A stretch of DNA of 64,000 nucleotides from Polytrichum commune (Eukaryota > Streptophyta > Polytrichopsida > Polytrichales > Polytrichaceae). The first letter of the stretch is position 1; every line of letters begins with the position of its first letter. Below are positions 34,926-45,287 of this stretch, in pieces. A program made the position numbers and the translations under genes. The notes below the pieces were generated by a model. It was not told where the DNA came from, made no database searches, and worked only from the letters and a program-made list of their open reading frames with translations. The stretch is taken from NCBI GenBank assembly GCA_950295325.1, contig OX485807.1, positions 23,223,666-23,287,665 on the forward strand, in the 5' to 3' direction.

Positions 34926-36371
34926 AATACTAGTCTGCCTCACAAGCAGCAAACTTGGATCCTTCAGATAGTAGCGTGTGATAAGAGAAACAGAGTACTG
35001 AGGCTCAAAGTGCTGCAGGCAGCTCAAATTCCCTCAAGTCTAAGTTTGAAGTAGATCAGGTAGGCCGCGAGATCGTGTGTTCTAATGGATTCAGGAGGTC
35101 TGATGGGATTTGAGTGTGGTCTGGACTGGTGAAGATGTGGAGAGTGGGTGTGCTCCAAATGTGGCGACAGGCTATGGCGACACGAGGGACTGCATGCAAG
35201 GCGGTGAATGTTCTGTGTCGGCTGGCCTCCATGCAAGCTGCAATTACAGGAGCTTTACCTCAAGTGACATGCAACAACTTATGACATCCCTTTCGAGTTC
35301 CTTTGAAAATTGGCTCCATCACAACACACTCGAACCGACTCCCTAATATCATGCTCGTGGCAACCAAAAGTACATGCGACGATATTAAGGAGTTTTGTAG
35401 TGTTCACATGGATGCGTCATAAAAGAGAGAATCAGTGTCGCATGTGATATTATGGAATAACACAAAAGTCAACATTGCAATAATGACAATAGTCATAATG
35501 ATGACAACGTGATGTGTGCGAGCATGTGGTTTGGATTCTTTAGTGGTTGGTTTTAATGTCAAAATTGGTGATATAACGGGAGAGAAACGTGACAACAAGG
35601 ATTGAGATTAAAACTAAGAACATTTGTTCCCTAGGGTTTCAAGATATAAGAGAAGGAGTGACATCAAGGAGGTTGGCATTATGGAGTTTGGAGTGTATTA
35701 CTTCTCATAAGGGACTTAATTAGTCTAGTTGAATTTAATCTAACTCATCACTGGCAATGTCAAGAATCTAAAATACGTGAGGTGAGAATTGGATCCAATG
35801 ATATGCATTGTAGCCTCACATTTTGAGGAATTTATGTATAGCCCTTCTTAATTGAACCGTATGTGACACTCTCGCATGCCCTAAGGGAAGTGCATTTCGG
35901 GAGTGGACGGCGGGAGCCCAAGGGCATGTTGCCTGAAAACCTTGGAATGCACGACCCCAAAGGGCATTACCTTGCATAAAGGTTGTGTATGGCAAGCACT
36001 ATGGTGTTAAACACTGTACAATGTGCATTACAAGGGACATAATGCATTGTCATCTCAAATGAGTGGATATGTTAAATAATGAAAAAAAAAATACCAAGTC
36101 TTCATTATTTAAGTTATGTCACCAGGTTAAAAGAAGAAAAAAAAGGAGAAGAAGAAGAAATTAAAGAGGACTCAGGCAAGGTTGGTGTTCAAGAGTCTCC
36201 GAGTGTAGGTTCTAAGAAGTGAGATGCTAACTTAGTCTCAAAATGTCAAAAAGTCTCCGATTACCAAATATAGTGTAAGCCCACAATTAACATGAAATCA
36301 TACTCCAGTATTAAGTAGTTCCATGATTTTAGCTAGACAATCTTTATTGAATATACATACAGGGGGAGGTG
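34926..36371. other. dehydrogenase promoter region, then intergenic DNA
   Basis: 34930-35350 is GC-richer and probably holds the first leader exon and promoter, but the transcription start cannot be placed. Beyond 35350 no gene is seen. A purine-rich tract lies near 36130-36165. Confidence 0.35.
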
Positions 36372-36380
36372 TAGTTTTTT

Positions 36381-36626
36381 GGCCGGGGATTCATGGCACT
36401 CAAGTAAAATCATCCGTGCGGGTGAAAAAAACACAGGAATCATCTAAATGGCTATTTTTGGGCAATTTGATTCCGGAAATAGAGTCAAAGGCCCCGAATT
36501 AGTCTAGTGACGTCACATACGAATGAATCGGCCCTCAACCCCATAGGGGGGCTTTTTTTATTGGAGCCACTTCATCCACGATATCTTGGATGGATGATTT
36601 TACTTGAGTGCCACGAATCCCCAGCC
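36381..36626. mobile_element. 246-bp MITE with ~35-bp terminal inverted repeats
   Basis: The left end GGCCGGGGATTCATGGCACT continuing to CATCC at 36415 is mirrored by the right end (from about 36592, ending GAATCCCCAGCC at 36626). Flanks TAGTTTTTT (36372-36380) and TAGTTTTCT (36627-36635) match at 8 of 9, a Mutator-like duplication. The element sits inside an inverted copy of repeat G. Confidence 0.85.
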
Positions 36627-36960
36627 TAGTTTTCTCTAGTGTGTACATCTAGAAAGGTTCTTAAATTTTATGAAGAAAAAGTAGATTTACAAGAGGGGGC
36701 CCAAAGGTTTAGAGAAAAAATTGACAATATATGTGTTGGTCTCATCCACTTCACGTTTTCATCCATTCTTTTCATATGGTCATAGTCCTCAATGATTACC
36801 ATGTGTCTTCTTGTTGGAGTTTGCATTTGGGTTTTAGGTTTTTACAAACTAGAGGCTCTTGAAGCTCTCATGGGCTTTCTTTAGTTTTTCTCTCTAGATT
36901 GTGGCGAAATTATTGTGCTGAGGTGCTCCTACCTTTGTTTGTTTGATACAATTGTTGAGT
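36627..36960 (-). repeat. dispersed repeat G, copy 2, inverted
   Basis: Reverse complement of the repeat at 21291-21740: TTTTCTCTAGTGTGTACATC, AATGATTACCATGTG and TTTGCATTTGGGTTTTAGG. Confidence 0.7.
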
Positions 36961-37043
36961 TACATGCTATGAATGAAAAACATTCAATGGCTTTCTCATT
37001 GGGAAGTGAAAGTGGATTATATATGTAATAGAAAACCCAATCT

Positions 37044-37660
37044 CCACCTCCAAATGCACTTTCAAATAGAAGGCATTCAAATGCTATGTTGTTGAGCTTG
37101 TATGGTGGTGATCATCCACCCAAGATCAAACTCAAAAAAAATTCCTTCAAGAAAACAACCAAGTTCTTAAGCTCATATGGATAAAGGCAATAACCACCTC
37201 TAAATGAACTCCCAAATAGATAGCTTTTAAATGTTATGTTTATTACCATGCATTTTGTGATCCTCCTCCAGAGATCCAACCCACAAATAACCGTTTAAAA
37301 ACGGCCAAGCTCTTGAATCCCACCATTTGAAGACAATTGCCACCTCCAAATGCACTCCCAAATAAATAACATTCAAATGCAATGTTTTTAAGCTTGCATT
37401 TAGTGATCGTCTACCCAAGATAAAAAAAAAAGTGGCCAAGTTCTTGAATCCCACATTTGGAGGATAATCGCCACATCCAAATGCATTGCTAATTGAATAG
37501 CATTTAAATACTATGGTTTAACCATGCATTTGGCAATCCTCCACACAAGACCAAACCTTAAAAAATTGTTAACAAAAACAACCAAGTTCTTGAGCCCATC
37601 CACATGTAGCAACCGCCACCCCCACATGCACCGCTAAATAGATAGCGTTTCAAAGCTATT
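37044..37660. repeat. tandem array, about 4.3 units of 131-150 bp
   Basis: Unit starts at about 37044, 37194, 37340, 37471 and 37615 (partial). Shared words: CCACCTCCAAATGCACT, CCCAAATAGATAGC, TTCAAATGCTATGTT, GATCCTCCACCCAAGA and CCAAGTTCTTGAATCCCAC. The repeated AAATAGATAGCATTTAAATGCTAT also forms a local dyad. Non-coding and diverged. Confidence 0.8.
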
Positions 37661-38769
37661 TTTTTTGGAGTGCACTTCTTGAATATTAGAAATTTTCACA
37701 TGAATCCCACAAGATTTGATTTTTTGGGGGGCAACTTGTAAAATAATTCATGGACTCACGTGTGCCATGCAAAATGTGCTTGAAAATTGAGAAGGTGGTT
37801 GAAATATAGACCGGTGCACATGATTATGGGCCCCTTGCTCACGTTCATGCTCATGTTCTAGCTTCATTAGGGTAGGTGTTCAACAATATTAAACCATTAT
37901 TTTTATGATGCTCAACAATTTTGAATGCAACTAAGTTGATGCAATGTAAATCCATCCCATTATTATTATTGTTATTATTATTACCAACAAAATCTTAAGT
38001 TATTGTTGACTACACCCACTACACCAACGCCCAAAATGTGGACACACTAAAATGAATGTCAAACTTACAAACTAGTTGAAAATAAAATTGTAGTGTATTA
38101 ATGGTGCGAGGTTTGAAACTATGATCATTGATGATGTATTCACAAGTAGAATAGAATGACATACTATATTAGGATAAAACTTTAAAATAGGTGTACACAC
38201 CCTTGGTAGAATAACCCACAAGTGCATCCTTAGTTAAAACCAAAAATCACGTAACTAACATAATGTAGGTAATTCTGAACTTTTGGATAGTTGCACACAT
38301 TGTATGATAACATACAATAACATTGTGCAAACACACAACTATATAGTCATAAATGCATGATAAAAAAAATCCAATAAAGCCATATATGAGGCACAACAAC
38401 AAATTTGTAAGAGAAAGTCATAATATCGAGAGATGCGGTTATGTTGTTGACCACTGGTTTTGTCCGGAATTGGCCAAAATGTCCACAATTCCATAAATAC
38501 TAGTTATGTGCATGCATCATCATAAACCCCTATGTATATTACATTTTGATGGAGACAATAAAGGATTTACCTAGAAATGCATGACTTAGCATAGCATTGA
38601 GTATACATATCACACATAAATTAAATAATAGGGTAATGCCATAATATACATACAGATGGATTCTTTTGTGTGAAAATTAGCCTCAATGATTCATAAGCAA
38701 ATCCAATGTTCAAGAAAATTCCAATCCCTAACCTGTAGACTTTAGGGCAATTGCTAAGCTTTGGCCATT
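37661..38769. other. intergenic AT-rich DNA
   Basis: Nothing recognisable apart from an imperfect (ATT)n tract near 37955-37983. Confidence 0.4.
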
Positions 38770-39200
38770 CACAAGACCCCAAGGATGTCCTACCAAGTCT
38801 CTAGACAAGAGCACAATACCTCAGCCATGATCCAGAGAGCAAATCTCAGAGGAACCCATCAGTGCTTCAAAAACCCCCCAATTTGTAAAAACCTAGAACC
38901 CAAATGCAAACCTCCACAAGAATGAACATGATAGTCATTGAGGACTATTTTTACCATATGACAAAAATAGATGAAAACATGAATCGGATGAAACTAACAC
39001 ATTTATTGCCAATTTTTCTCTAAACCTTAAGCAACCTCTTTGTACATATTCCTTTACTTCAAAATTCTTAAAATATTCATAAATGTACTCACTAAAGAAA
39101 AATAATACCTCTCCTTTCTAGTATACTATGTACACTACTAATGCCTCAAATAATACCCCTTCTTACACTCACAACAGCTTGTATGGGGTCTGAAGAGTAG
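38770..39200 (+). repeat. dispersed repeat G, copy 3
   Basis: Same order of words as copy 1, from GTAAAAACCTAGAACCC through GAAACTAACACATTTATTG to CTCAAATAATACCCCTTCTT. Confidence 0.7.
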
Positions 39201-39342
39201 GGCCAACCTTGGGGATACTATGATGCACTAATTACAATATATCCAATGTGTGCGTTAATATGATACACACTTGCTTTGTGGGTCACAACATTTTTTCAGT
39301 GTATGAAACCAACTGTAGCTTCACAGTGACTAATTCTTTCAT

Positions 39343-39361
39343 CCTAAACCCTAAACCCTAA
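39343..39361. repeat. interstitial telomere-like repeat
   Basis: About two and a half CCCTAAA units. A similar short run occurs at 45702-45720. Confidence 0.6.
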
Positions 39362-41485
39362 GCAACATTTCTCCAAAATTGATGATGATTCAGTTTTTCC
39401 ATTTTGTATCATTATACTGATAATTTATCAACTAGGATAATAGTATTCCATCAACAGCGTGAAGGCTCGTAGTAAAACACATTAATTCCTTGGGAATTCT
39501 AATGAAGCTCACACAGCTCTTTGATCCCGAAATTGGTGCACATCATTCGATTATGTCCCATGTTGTTTTTATTGAACATGTTATATTCTTCCACGATGGT
39601 CTTCAATTGACCTATACCCTTGCACCTAATCTTACAAGAGCTTTGATTTGAGATGGAGAGTGGTCACAATGACTTGAAACATTTGGAACTTAGAAGCATG
39701 TTGGGCCTCGATAGCCAAGAATTCCTCCAAGACTTGGCAACATTCTAAAAGTCTGGTGCTGCATCGCACCATCAATAACTGCAAAACTTGGAGGTTGCGA
39801 AAAGTTTGTTTTGTGGGCCTTGAGCATATAAGCATGGGATGCTCAAACCCTTGAGCAAGGAGACTCATATTTAGACTGAGCTCCTAGCATCCCGTGGTTA
39901 TACTCTCAAGGTTCATAAAACAAATGCACATTGTTTAATAATGTTATGGGATGATGACGTGTGTGCACACATTCATAACTTAACTTCAACATGCATGTTG
40001 TACGATGCTCGTAGAAAAAGTCAAGCCCAAGACATCACTAACCCAAGAAATAAACTCTAAGCCAAAAAGCACCGAACTCCCTCCAAAAAAACATGCTTAA
40101 ATAACTCCTAGAAAGGACATCACACGGTACTTGAAGTTTCTCCAAACTTTGAATGTGGATTTGGTGATGATCTCCATAAATGAGAGCTTGCCAATACTTG
40201 GGCTAGCAATGTTGTCCAATGAACAAACACCAAATATTCAATGCATGTCCTCGAAGATTGGAGTTATTCCTCGCCTCCTTTTCTATTAGTGTTTGCTAAT
40301 GAAAGGAAGAATTTGGAAGACTTGAAATCTTGTCCTCCACACTCACATACACACAAGTGACCATAGGCTAGGAGAAAAGTCATGAGGCACAACACCCGGA
40401 AATTCTCATGGACATAACTTGAATTCAACCTAGCTAACCGAATCATCCAAACAATGTTTCGTTATGTTATATGGGATAAGATTTAGGGGAGGGGGGGGGG
40501 GGGGTCATACTTTTTGCCATAAAAATGGTAGGAGTCCATCGGAGTAGTAAGAGGGTACAAGTTTCTTAGAGGATGATATGTAATTGCCACCTCATCAATT
40601 TACATAGATATTAAAAAGGCCGCAATTTATAATATAGACTTATTAGGGATTATAAGAGGTGAATGAATAGGACCTTCCTTCATCGCAGTTTATCATACAC
40701 ATGCCCAACTTCTGTTTGAACATCATAGCAAAGCAATTGGTTGTCAATTTCGAGGACAGTGGTGTGTAGAGCTTCAAAGCCTTTGCAGTCAGTAGCACTT
40801 TTAGATTCAGCAAATGTTTCGATAGGCTCTTGCAACAAATGATTTGTTGCAGTATGTTCTCCTGATTATCCTAGATTTTCTAGATGGTGCCTTCACTGAC
40901 TTCATACTCTCACCCCAACGCCCGCTTGCTCGGCGCGTTCAACTTGCTCAACTTTGCAATAATTTCACATCGTTGGGCTTCAGCCAAATGGATTGCCTTG
41001 AGTTTCATATGTTTCCTATTGTGATTCATCGAATCAAAGGGTCTAGAAAGTGAAATGAGTAAAGTACGCACCTACCAACTAAGTGAGCACCAAAGGCTCC
41101 GGTTCAAAGTGCATACTTAAGCACGAGATTATTGTATGTGCCTAGATCATATCATAGCCCATGAGACATACCATCTCTTCCATACCCTACCCCTTAAACT
41201 TGCTCCCACATGTTCATCAAACAATGTGGGACATCTAAATTTGAGTGCATATTTGTTTTTTTGGTCTACCAACTGAAATGTTTGGAATTTGGGGGCTTGT
41301 AATATATATTTTTGGAAAGGTCTTCAAAATACCTTTCCAACGGTATATTACATGCCCCAAATTTTTTTAAATTACAGCTGCAAAACAAAAAACAAAAATC
41401 TGTAGTTGTCTAGCAACTGTAGATCAGGGTGGTCAAAAGAACTGCAATGGGAAAATGATTGCGGTTCTTTTTTGCATAGTTTTCT
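39362..41485. other. intergenic; possible decayed coding DNA near 39500-39870 (-)
   Basis: No intact gene. The minus strand at 39632-39868 has Leu/Cys-rich stretches with leucine-rich-repeat-like spacing (LQVLQLLMVRCSTRLLECC), and the other frames also look partly coding nearby, suggesting a frame-shifted relic. The evidence is too weak to name it. A 14-bp G run lies at 40491-40504. Confidence 0.25.
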
Positions 41486-41804
41486 ACTACACTAAATAGG
41501 ATATTTAGTGTTTGATACACTAAATAAAAACACCTACAATAATTATCAATAACCCTATAAAAGTAAGTAACATTGAATGTAAATTCAAACACTAAATATC
41601 AACTATGGTAATATGTGGAAGTTACATGTTTTGATTTTGTGTTAGTAAGGGATGAAAAAAATTTGATAAAAGGAGAATTCCAACATATCTTCTAGAAAAT
41701 CTTCTAAAACTAATTATCAAATAATTGAAAAATAGTGTTTAGCAAGGTACAGTGGTAACAATGTTAATTATAATCAATCATCAAATATCTTATTTAGTGT
41801 AGTG
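41486..41804 (+). mobile_element. MITE family E, copy 3
   Basis: The best-preserved ends: CTACACTAAATAGGATATTT on the left and its partner ATCTTATTTAGTGTAGTG on the right. Interior words match copies 1 and 2 but the middle (41680-41720) has diverged. Confidence 0.8.
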
Positions 41805-41899
41805 ACAACACAAGGTACATGTCACATGTACAAATTAAATTGCTCATTATTTTGTAAAAATTGTTGTGAGAAGATTTGCAAGCCACATCTTCGACACAT

Positions 41900-42195
41900 T
41901 TAGCAAGAAGTGAAGACAAGTGAAGCCCAAGAGAAGACAAGAGAATGATCAAACTTGAATTTTTCTCAAAACTGCCCTTTTTGGGCATGTATTAAAAAAA
42001 AATCAGCACATTCATTTTTTGGTGCATGATCATTCTTCTTGGTCCACGTTCGGTTTACACCTAGTGAGGGGCCCAAGGCTTTCAAAACAATTTTTTTAAG
42101 AAGTCGGACGATGGAAGTTGGACCATGAACTCGGACCAATGAAAAATGCCCTCTTCCATGGTCCGGCTTCATGGTCCATATTGTAAACCGGCCCT
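41900..42195 (+). repeat. repeat J, copy 1 (left end missing)
   Basis: Matches the right part of 42783-43336: GACAAGAGAATGATCAAA, AATCAGCACAT, TTTTTTGGTGC, CTTGGTCCACGTTCGG, CTTCCATGGTCC and the terminal CTTCATGGTCCAT. No matching left terminus was found. Confidence 0.65.
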
Positions 42196-42505
42196 CACTA
42201 TAATCTTAGCCTTCACTTCATTTGACTTTTGCATCATATTCCAACCATCTAATAACATATATTCACATGGAGGAATCCAACTTCCAAGTCATAATATGTA
42301 TTTTTTTGATGATAAACATATTAATTGATGTATCAATAATTAAAAGTCCACAATAATGTGTGCAATTAGGTGGCCACATGCTAATTTAATGACATTCCAC
42401 ACTATTTTGAAATTTTTAACAATCACAATCACAACATATATATATATATTACTGTGATTGGCTCATGATTAAAAATAATTATCAACCCAAGGTCATTTGT
42501 ATAAG

Positions 42506-42712
42506 GACACTAAATATGATACTTAGTGCCACCTACACAGAACTATATCTTTTGACAAGTGATATAATTTTTTACCAAATTGTTATTGATTTATAATGTC
42601 CAAACTACCAATTTCACATTTGTTGGTAAACTGTGAGATGTGTTGTAAATAAATATAGCTTTGCGTAATTCCAAATAGTAAGTGACACTAGACAACATAT
42701 TTAGTGTAGTGT
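42506..42712. mobile_element. MITE family F, copy 1
   Basis: About 205 bp with inverted ends GACACTAAATATGATACTTA and the complement of CATATTTAGTGTAGTG. Related ends occur at 48735-49122. Confidence 0.65.
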
Positions 42713-42782
42713 GTCTTCAAGTGCATTTGTTGCGGTAAAGAGGCAACCTATTTGCAATGATGACCAAAATTGTACATATCAA

Positions 42783-43336
42783 GGGCTATTCACACCATGG
42801 ACCATGAAGTTGTCCCAAGGCCCTGTAAAATTTGTGATTGGTTGTTGAACTCGTCTCGGGACCACTTCAAGTTACACTAAGGAAAAAAATATCAAAGTGA
42901 CCATGGAGTTTGAGGTCCCCAAAAGACATAATTTAAAGTTTACATTATCCACTGACATGGTCCAACAAATTTTGTGGTGGGAGAGGTAGAAGAGATGCTC
43001 TAGTAGAAGAAGGCAAGGGCCCATAGTATAGAAATGTTGTTATTATAAATTTTTCATGAAGTTTTTTGGGGAAGAGAAGATGAAGACAACAGAAGAGACG
43101 ACAAGAGAATGATCAAATTTTTTTTATATCTTTTCAAAATTACCCTTTTTGGATATTTATTAAAAAAATCAGCACATCCACTTTTTGGTGCGTGGTCATT
43201 CCTCTTGGTCCACATTCGGCTTACACCTTGTGAGGGACCCAAAGACTTTGTAAATTGATTTCTTGAGAATTTGGACCATGGAAAAAAGGCCATCTTCCAT
43301 GGTCCAACTTCATGGTCCATGGTGTAAAGCGGCCCT
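42783..43336. mobile_element. repeat J, copy 2: foldback element with ~28-bp terminal inverted repeats
   Basis: Left end GGGCTATTCACACCATGGAC, continuing CATGAAGTTG; right end CAACTTCATGGTCCATGGTG, continuing TAAAGCGGCCC. About 550 bp, no coding capacity. The target duplication is unclear. Confidence 0.75.
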
Positions 43337-43721
43337 CAGTGTAAGTCGTAACTTAGTTCATTGTTGACTTTAACTGCATTTCACCGCACTAATTAAGCTA
43401 ACCTTGGGTTGGGGTCTTGGGCCCGTGTGGGACTTGGAACAAAATCTTAGAAACAATCTTGTCCAAGGTGCGGGAATCTTAACTGCCCAAGCCCCAAAGC
43501 CCAAGCCCAAAAGTTGATAAATTAACTTAGTCAAGTTGAAGCATATTATGTGCATGTCAAGTTACGGGGGAGCATGGGGCCCACCATGTCTATTAAAATA
43601 CCTAGTTGATCCTTTGCTTCCAAGCAAGTGAAGCTTCCAAGCAAGTGAATTCTCCAAGCTCTATAAGTTAGAGGGGACATTATGACCTAAGTTATGGGTA
43701 CATTAAATGGGGAGAGCCGAC

Positions 43722-43942
43722 CACTACACTATTTTGTCTAGTTAGTGGGGTTACCATTTGGAGTTAGGCATTAGGAGAACACGTTACCGAGAGTATCATT
43801 TTTTACCCCATAACACAGGTAGTTAGTATGCACACCAAAGACTATGAAATAACTTAGTTGGTTAAAAATAACACTCTTAGTAAAGCGATACACCAATGCG
43901 TAACTCCAAATGGTAACCCACACTAATTAGAAAAAACAAGAG
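43722..43942. mobile_element. MITE with ~40-bp terminal inverted repeats
   Basis: The left arm TAGTGGGGTTACCATTTGGA (followed by GTTAGGCATT) is mirrored by AATGCGTAACTCCAAATGGT, then AACCCACACTAATTAG on the right. About 220 bp; the ends begin near CACTACACTA. Confidence 0.75.
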
Positions 43943-44199
43943 GGAAGACATTCACTATGCTCTCTATGCAGAACCAAGAACTCAATTGTTGGAAGAATTT
44001 ATAAAAAAACACTTCTTTTGCTTCCACAATCCAATACACAAAATCACTTATTTGACAAGCACCCAAAAAGAGGTAGGGGGAATGAAATAAATGAGGAAAG
44101 GAGGAGTTTTGAGCACCTTTGTAATTTTAATGAACTTTTTGTTGGCCTTTGTGACAAGACCTAACTTCTAAGTCACCTAATGGCTGTAGTCACTACTTG

Positions 44200-44610
44200 C
44201 ATCAACCACCACATCAACCATTTGCATCCCCTTTGATCAACCTCCACAACAAAGCACAACCCATTCTTGTTACAACCGTAAGCAAAAAGTGGCATTGTTC
44301 TCGACTGAACAACCCATTCCCAAACCCTAATATTGCTTTTTCCATACATGCATGAATGAGATGAGGAAATGATAAATTTATTCATCCTAGTTTCATCCAA
44401 TACTAAATACTTATCCCATAAAGTCTAGTGATACTACCATACAAATACAAATGTTGTATATTTTCTAGAGCACTTGCATACATGTACATGACTACGAGCT
44501 TCAATTTGTGTAGCATATGTACACGTAGTATGGCAAAGTTTAAATTAATACCCCTTTTTGTGCACTCATGTATACGCATATTACATGTTAGAAAGGTGCA
44601 CCTCTTGGGG
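44200..44610 (+). repeat. dispersed repeat H, copy 2 (uninterrupted)
   Basis: Continuous counterpart of 22780-23595. Immediately downstream lie two long G runs (44621-44636 and 44707-44723). Confidence 0.65.
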
Positions 44611-44942
44611 CCCGCGCACCGGGGGGGGGGGGGGGGTGGACTTAGAAAATTTAGCTGGAATGGTGCGACCAAAGATATGATGTAGTTTATTATTTGTACC
44701 TAACTCGGGGGGGGGGGGGGGGGCACTGGCGAAACACGTAGGAACTACGTGCGATAAAATATAGGGTTTTGTATAAAAATTTGGCGTAAAATTTGTAAAT
44801 TATTAGATGTAGTATAGGGTGCTTTGGGATTGTGAAACATGATTATATGTAATATAGCATTTGACAAAACATGATTAAATTACCTAAGTGGTACATATAA
44901 AATAGCATGGAGAAAAAGCGATAGTTTCAAAAATTAAATACT

Positions 44943-45287
44943 TTGCCACCAAAATATGGCATGTTCTATATAGGAAGGGTTCAAAAGATAAGGGTGAAGG
45001 TTGGTACTAAGTGGGGCAATTGTTGGCAACCCATTGACTTGATGAAACGTGCAGTCCAGAATGGAAATAGAGAAACGCTCTTCCCAATTGCTATGGCTTA
45101 CCTCCATTGGTTCAAAAAACAGCCGGGTCTCAACAAATATAAGTATGTTGAGAGTGACTGTGTGTGGGTTGATGTGGATGCTATTATCTCAACTGTGTCT
45201 TTACTGTATGAATCAACTAGCAAAATCTACACCTTAGATGAGGTAGATGCAAACTCATTGAGTGAGTTCATTTCAAATAAAAAATAA
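44943..45287 (+). CDS. 114-aa protein-like reading frame, unknown family
   Basis: The frame ends at a TAA at 45285-45287. The first codon given is not an ATG (TTG at 44943), and the first Met inside is MFYIGRVQK, so the true start is unclear. The translation looks like a small beta-rich domain: GRVQKIRVKVGTKWGNCWQP, a helix DLMKRAVQNGNRETLFPIAM, then WFKKQPGLNKYKYVESDCVW, then VDVDAIISTV and an acidic tail. Parts resemble the minus-strand frame at 63473-63991 (WVDVDAIIS against WINMDTILC at equivalent distance from the end). I do not recognise the family. It may be a fragment of a repeated or transposon-linked gene. Confidence 0.4.
   Translation: MPPKYGMFYIGRVQKIRVKVGTKWGNCWQPIDLMKRAVQNGNRETLFPIAMAYLHWFKKQPGLNKYKYVESDCVWVDVDAIISTVSLLYESTSKIYTLDEVDANSLSEFISNKK

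Noticed and set aside
39632-39868. Possible leucine-rich-repeat resistance-gene fragment
   Set aside because: The spacing is suggestive, but no NB-ARC motif, no consistent frame and no clear repeat register could be established, so I only mention it in the intergenic note.
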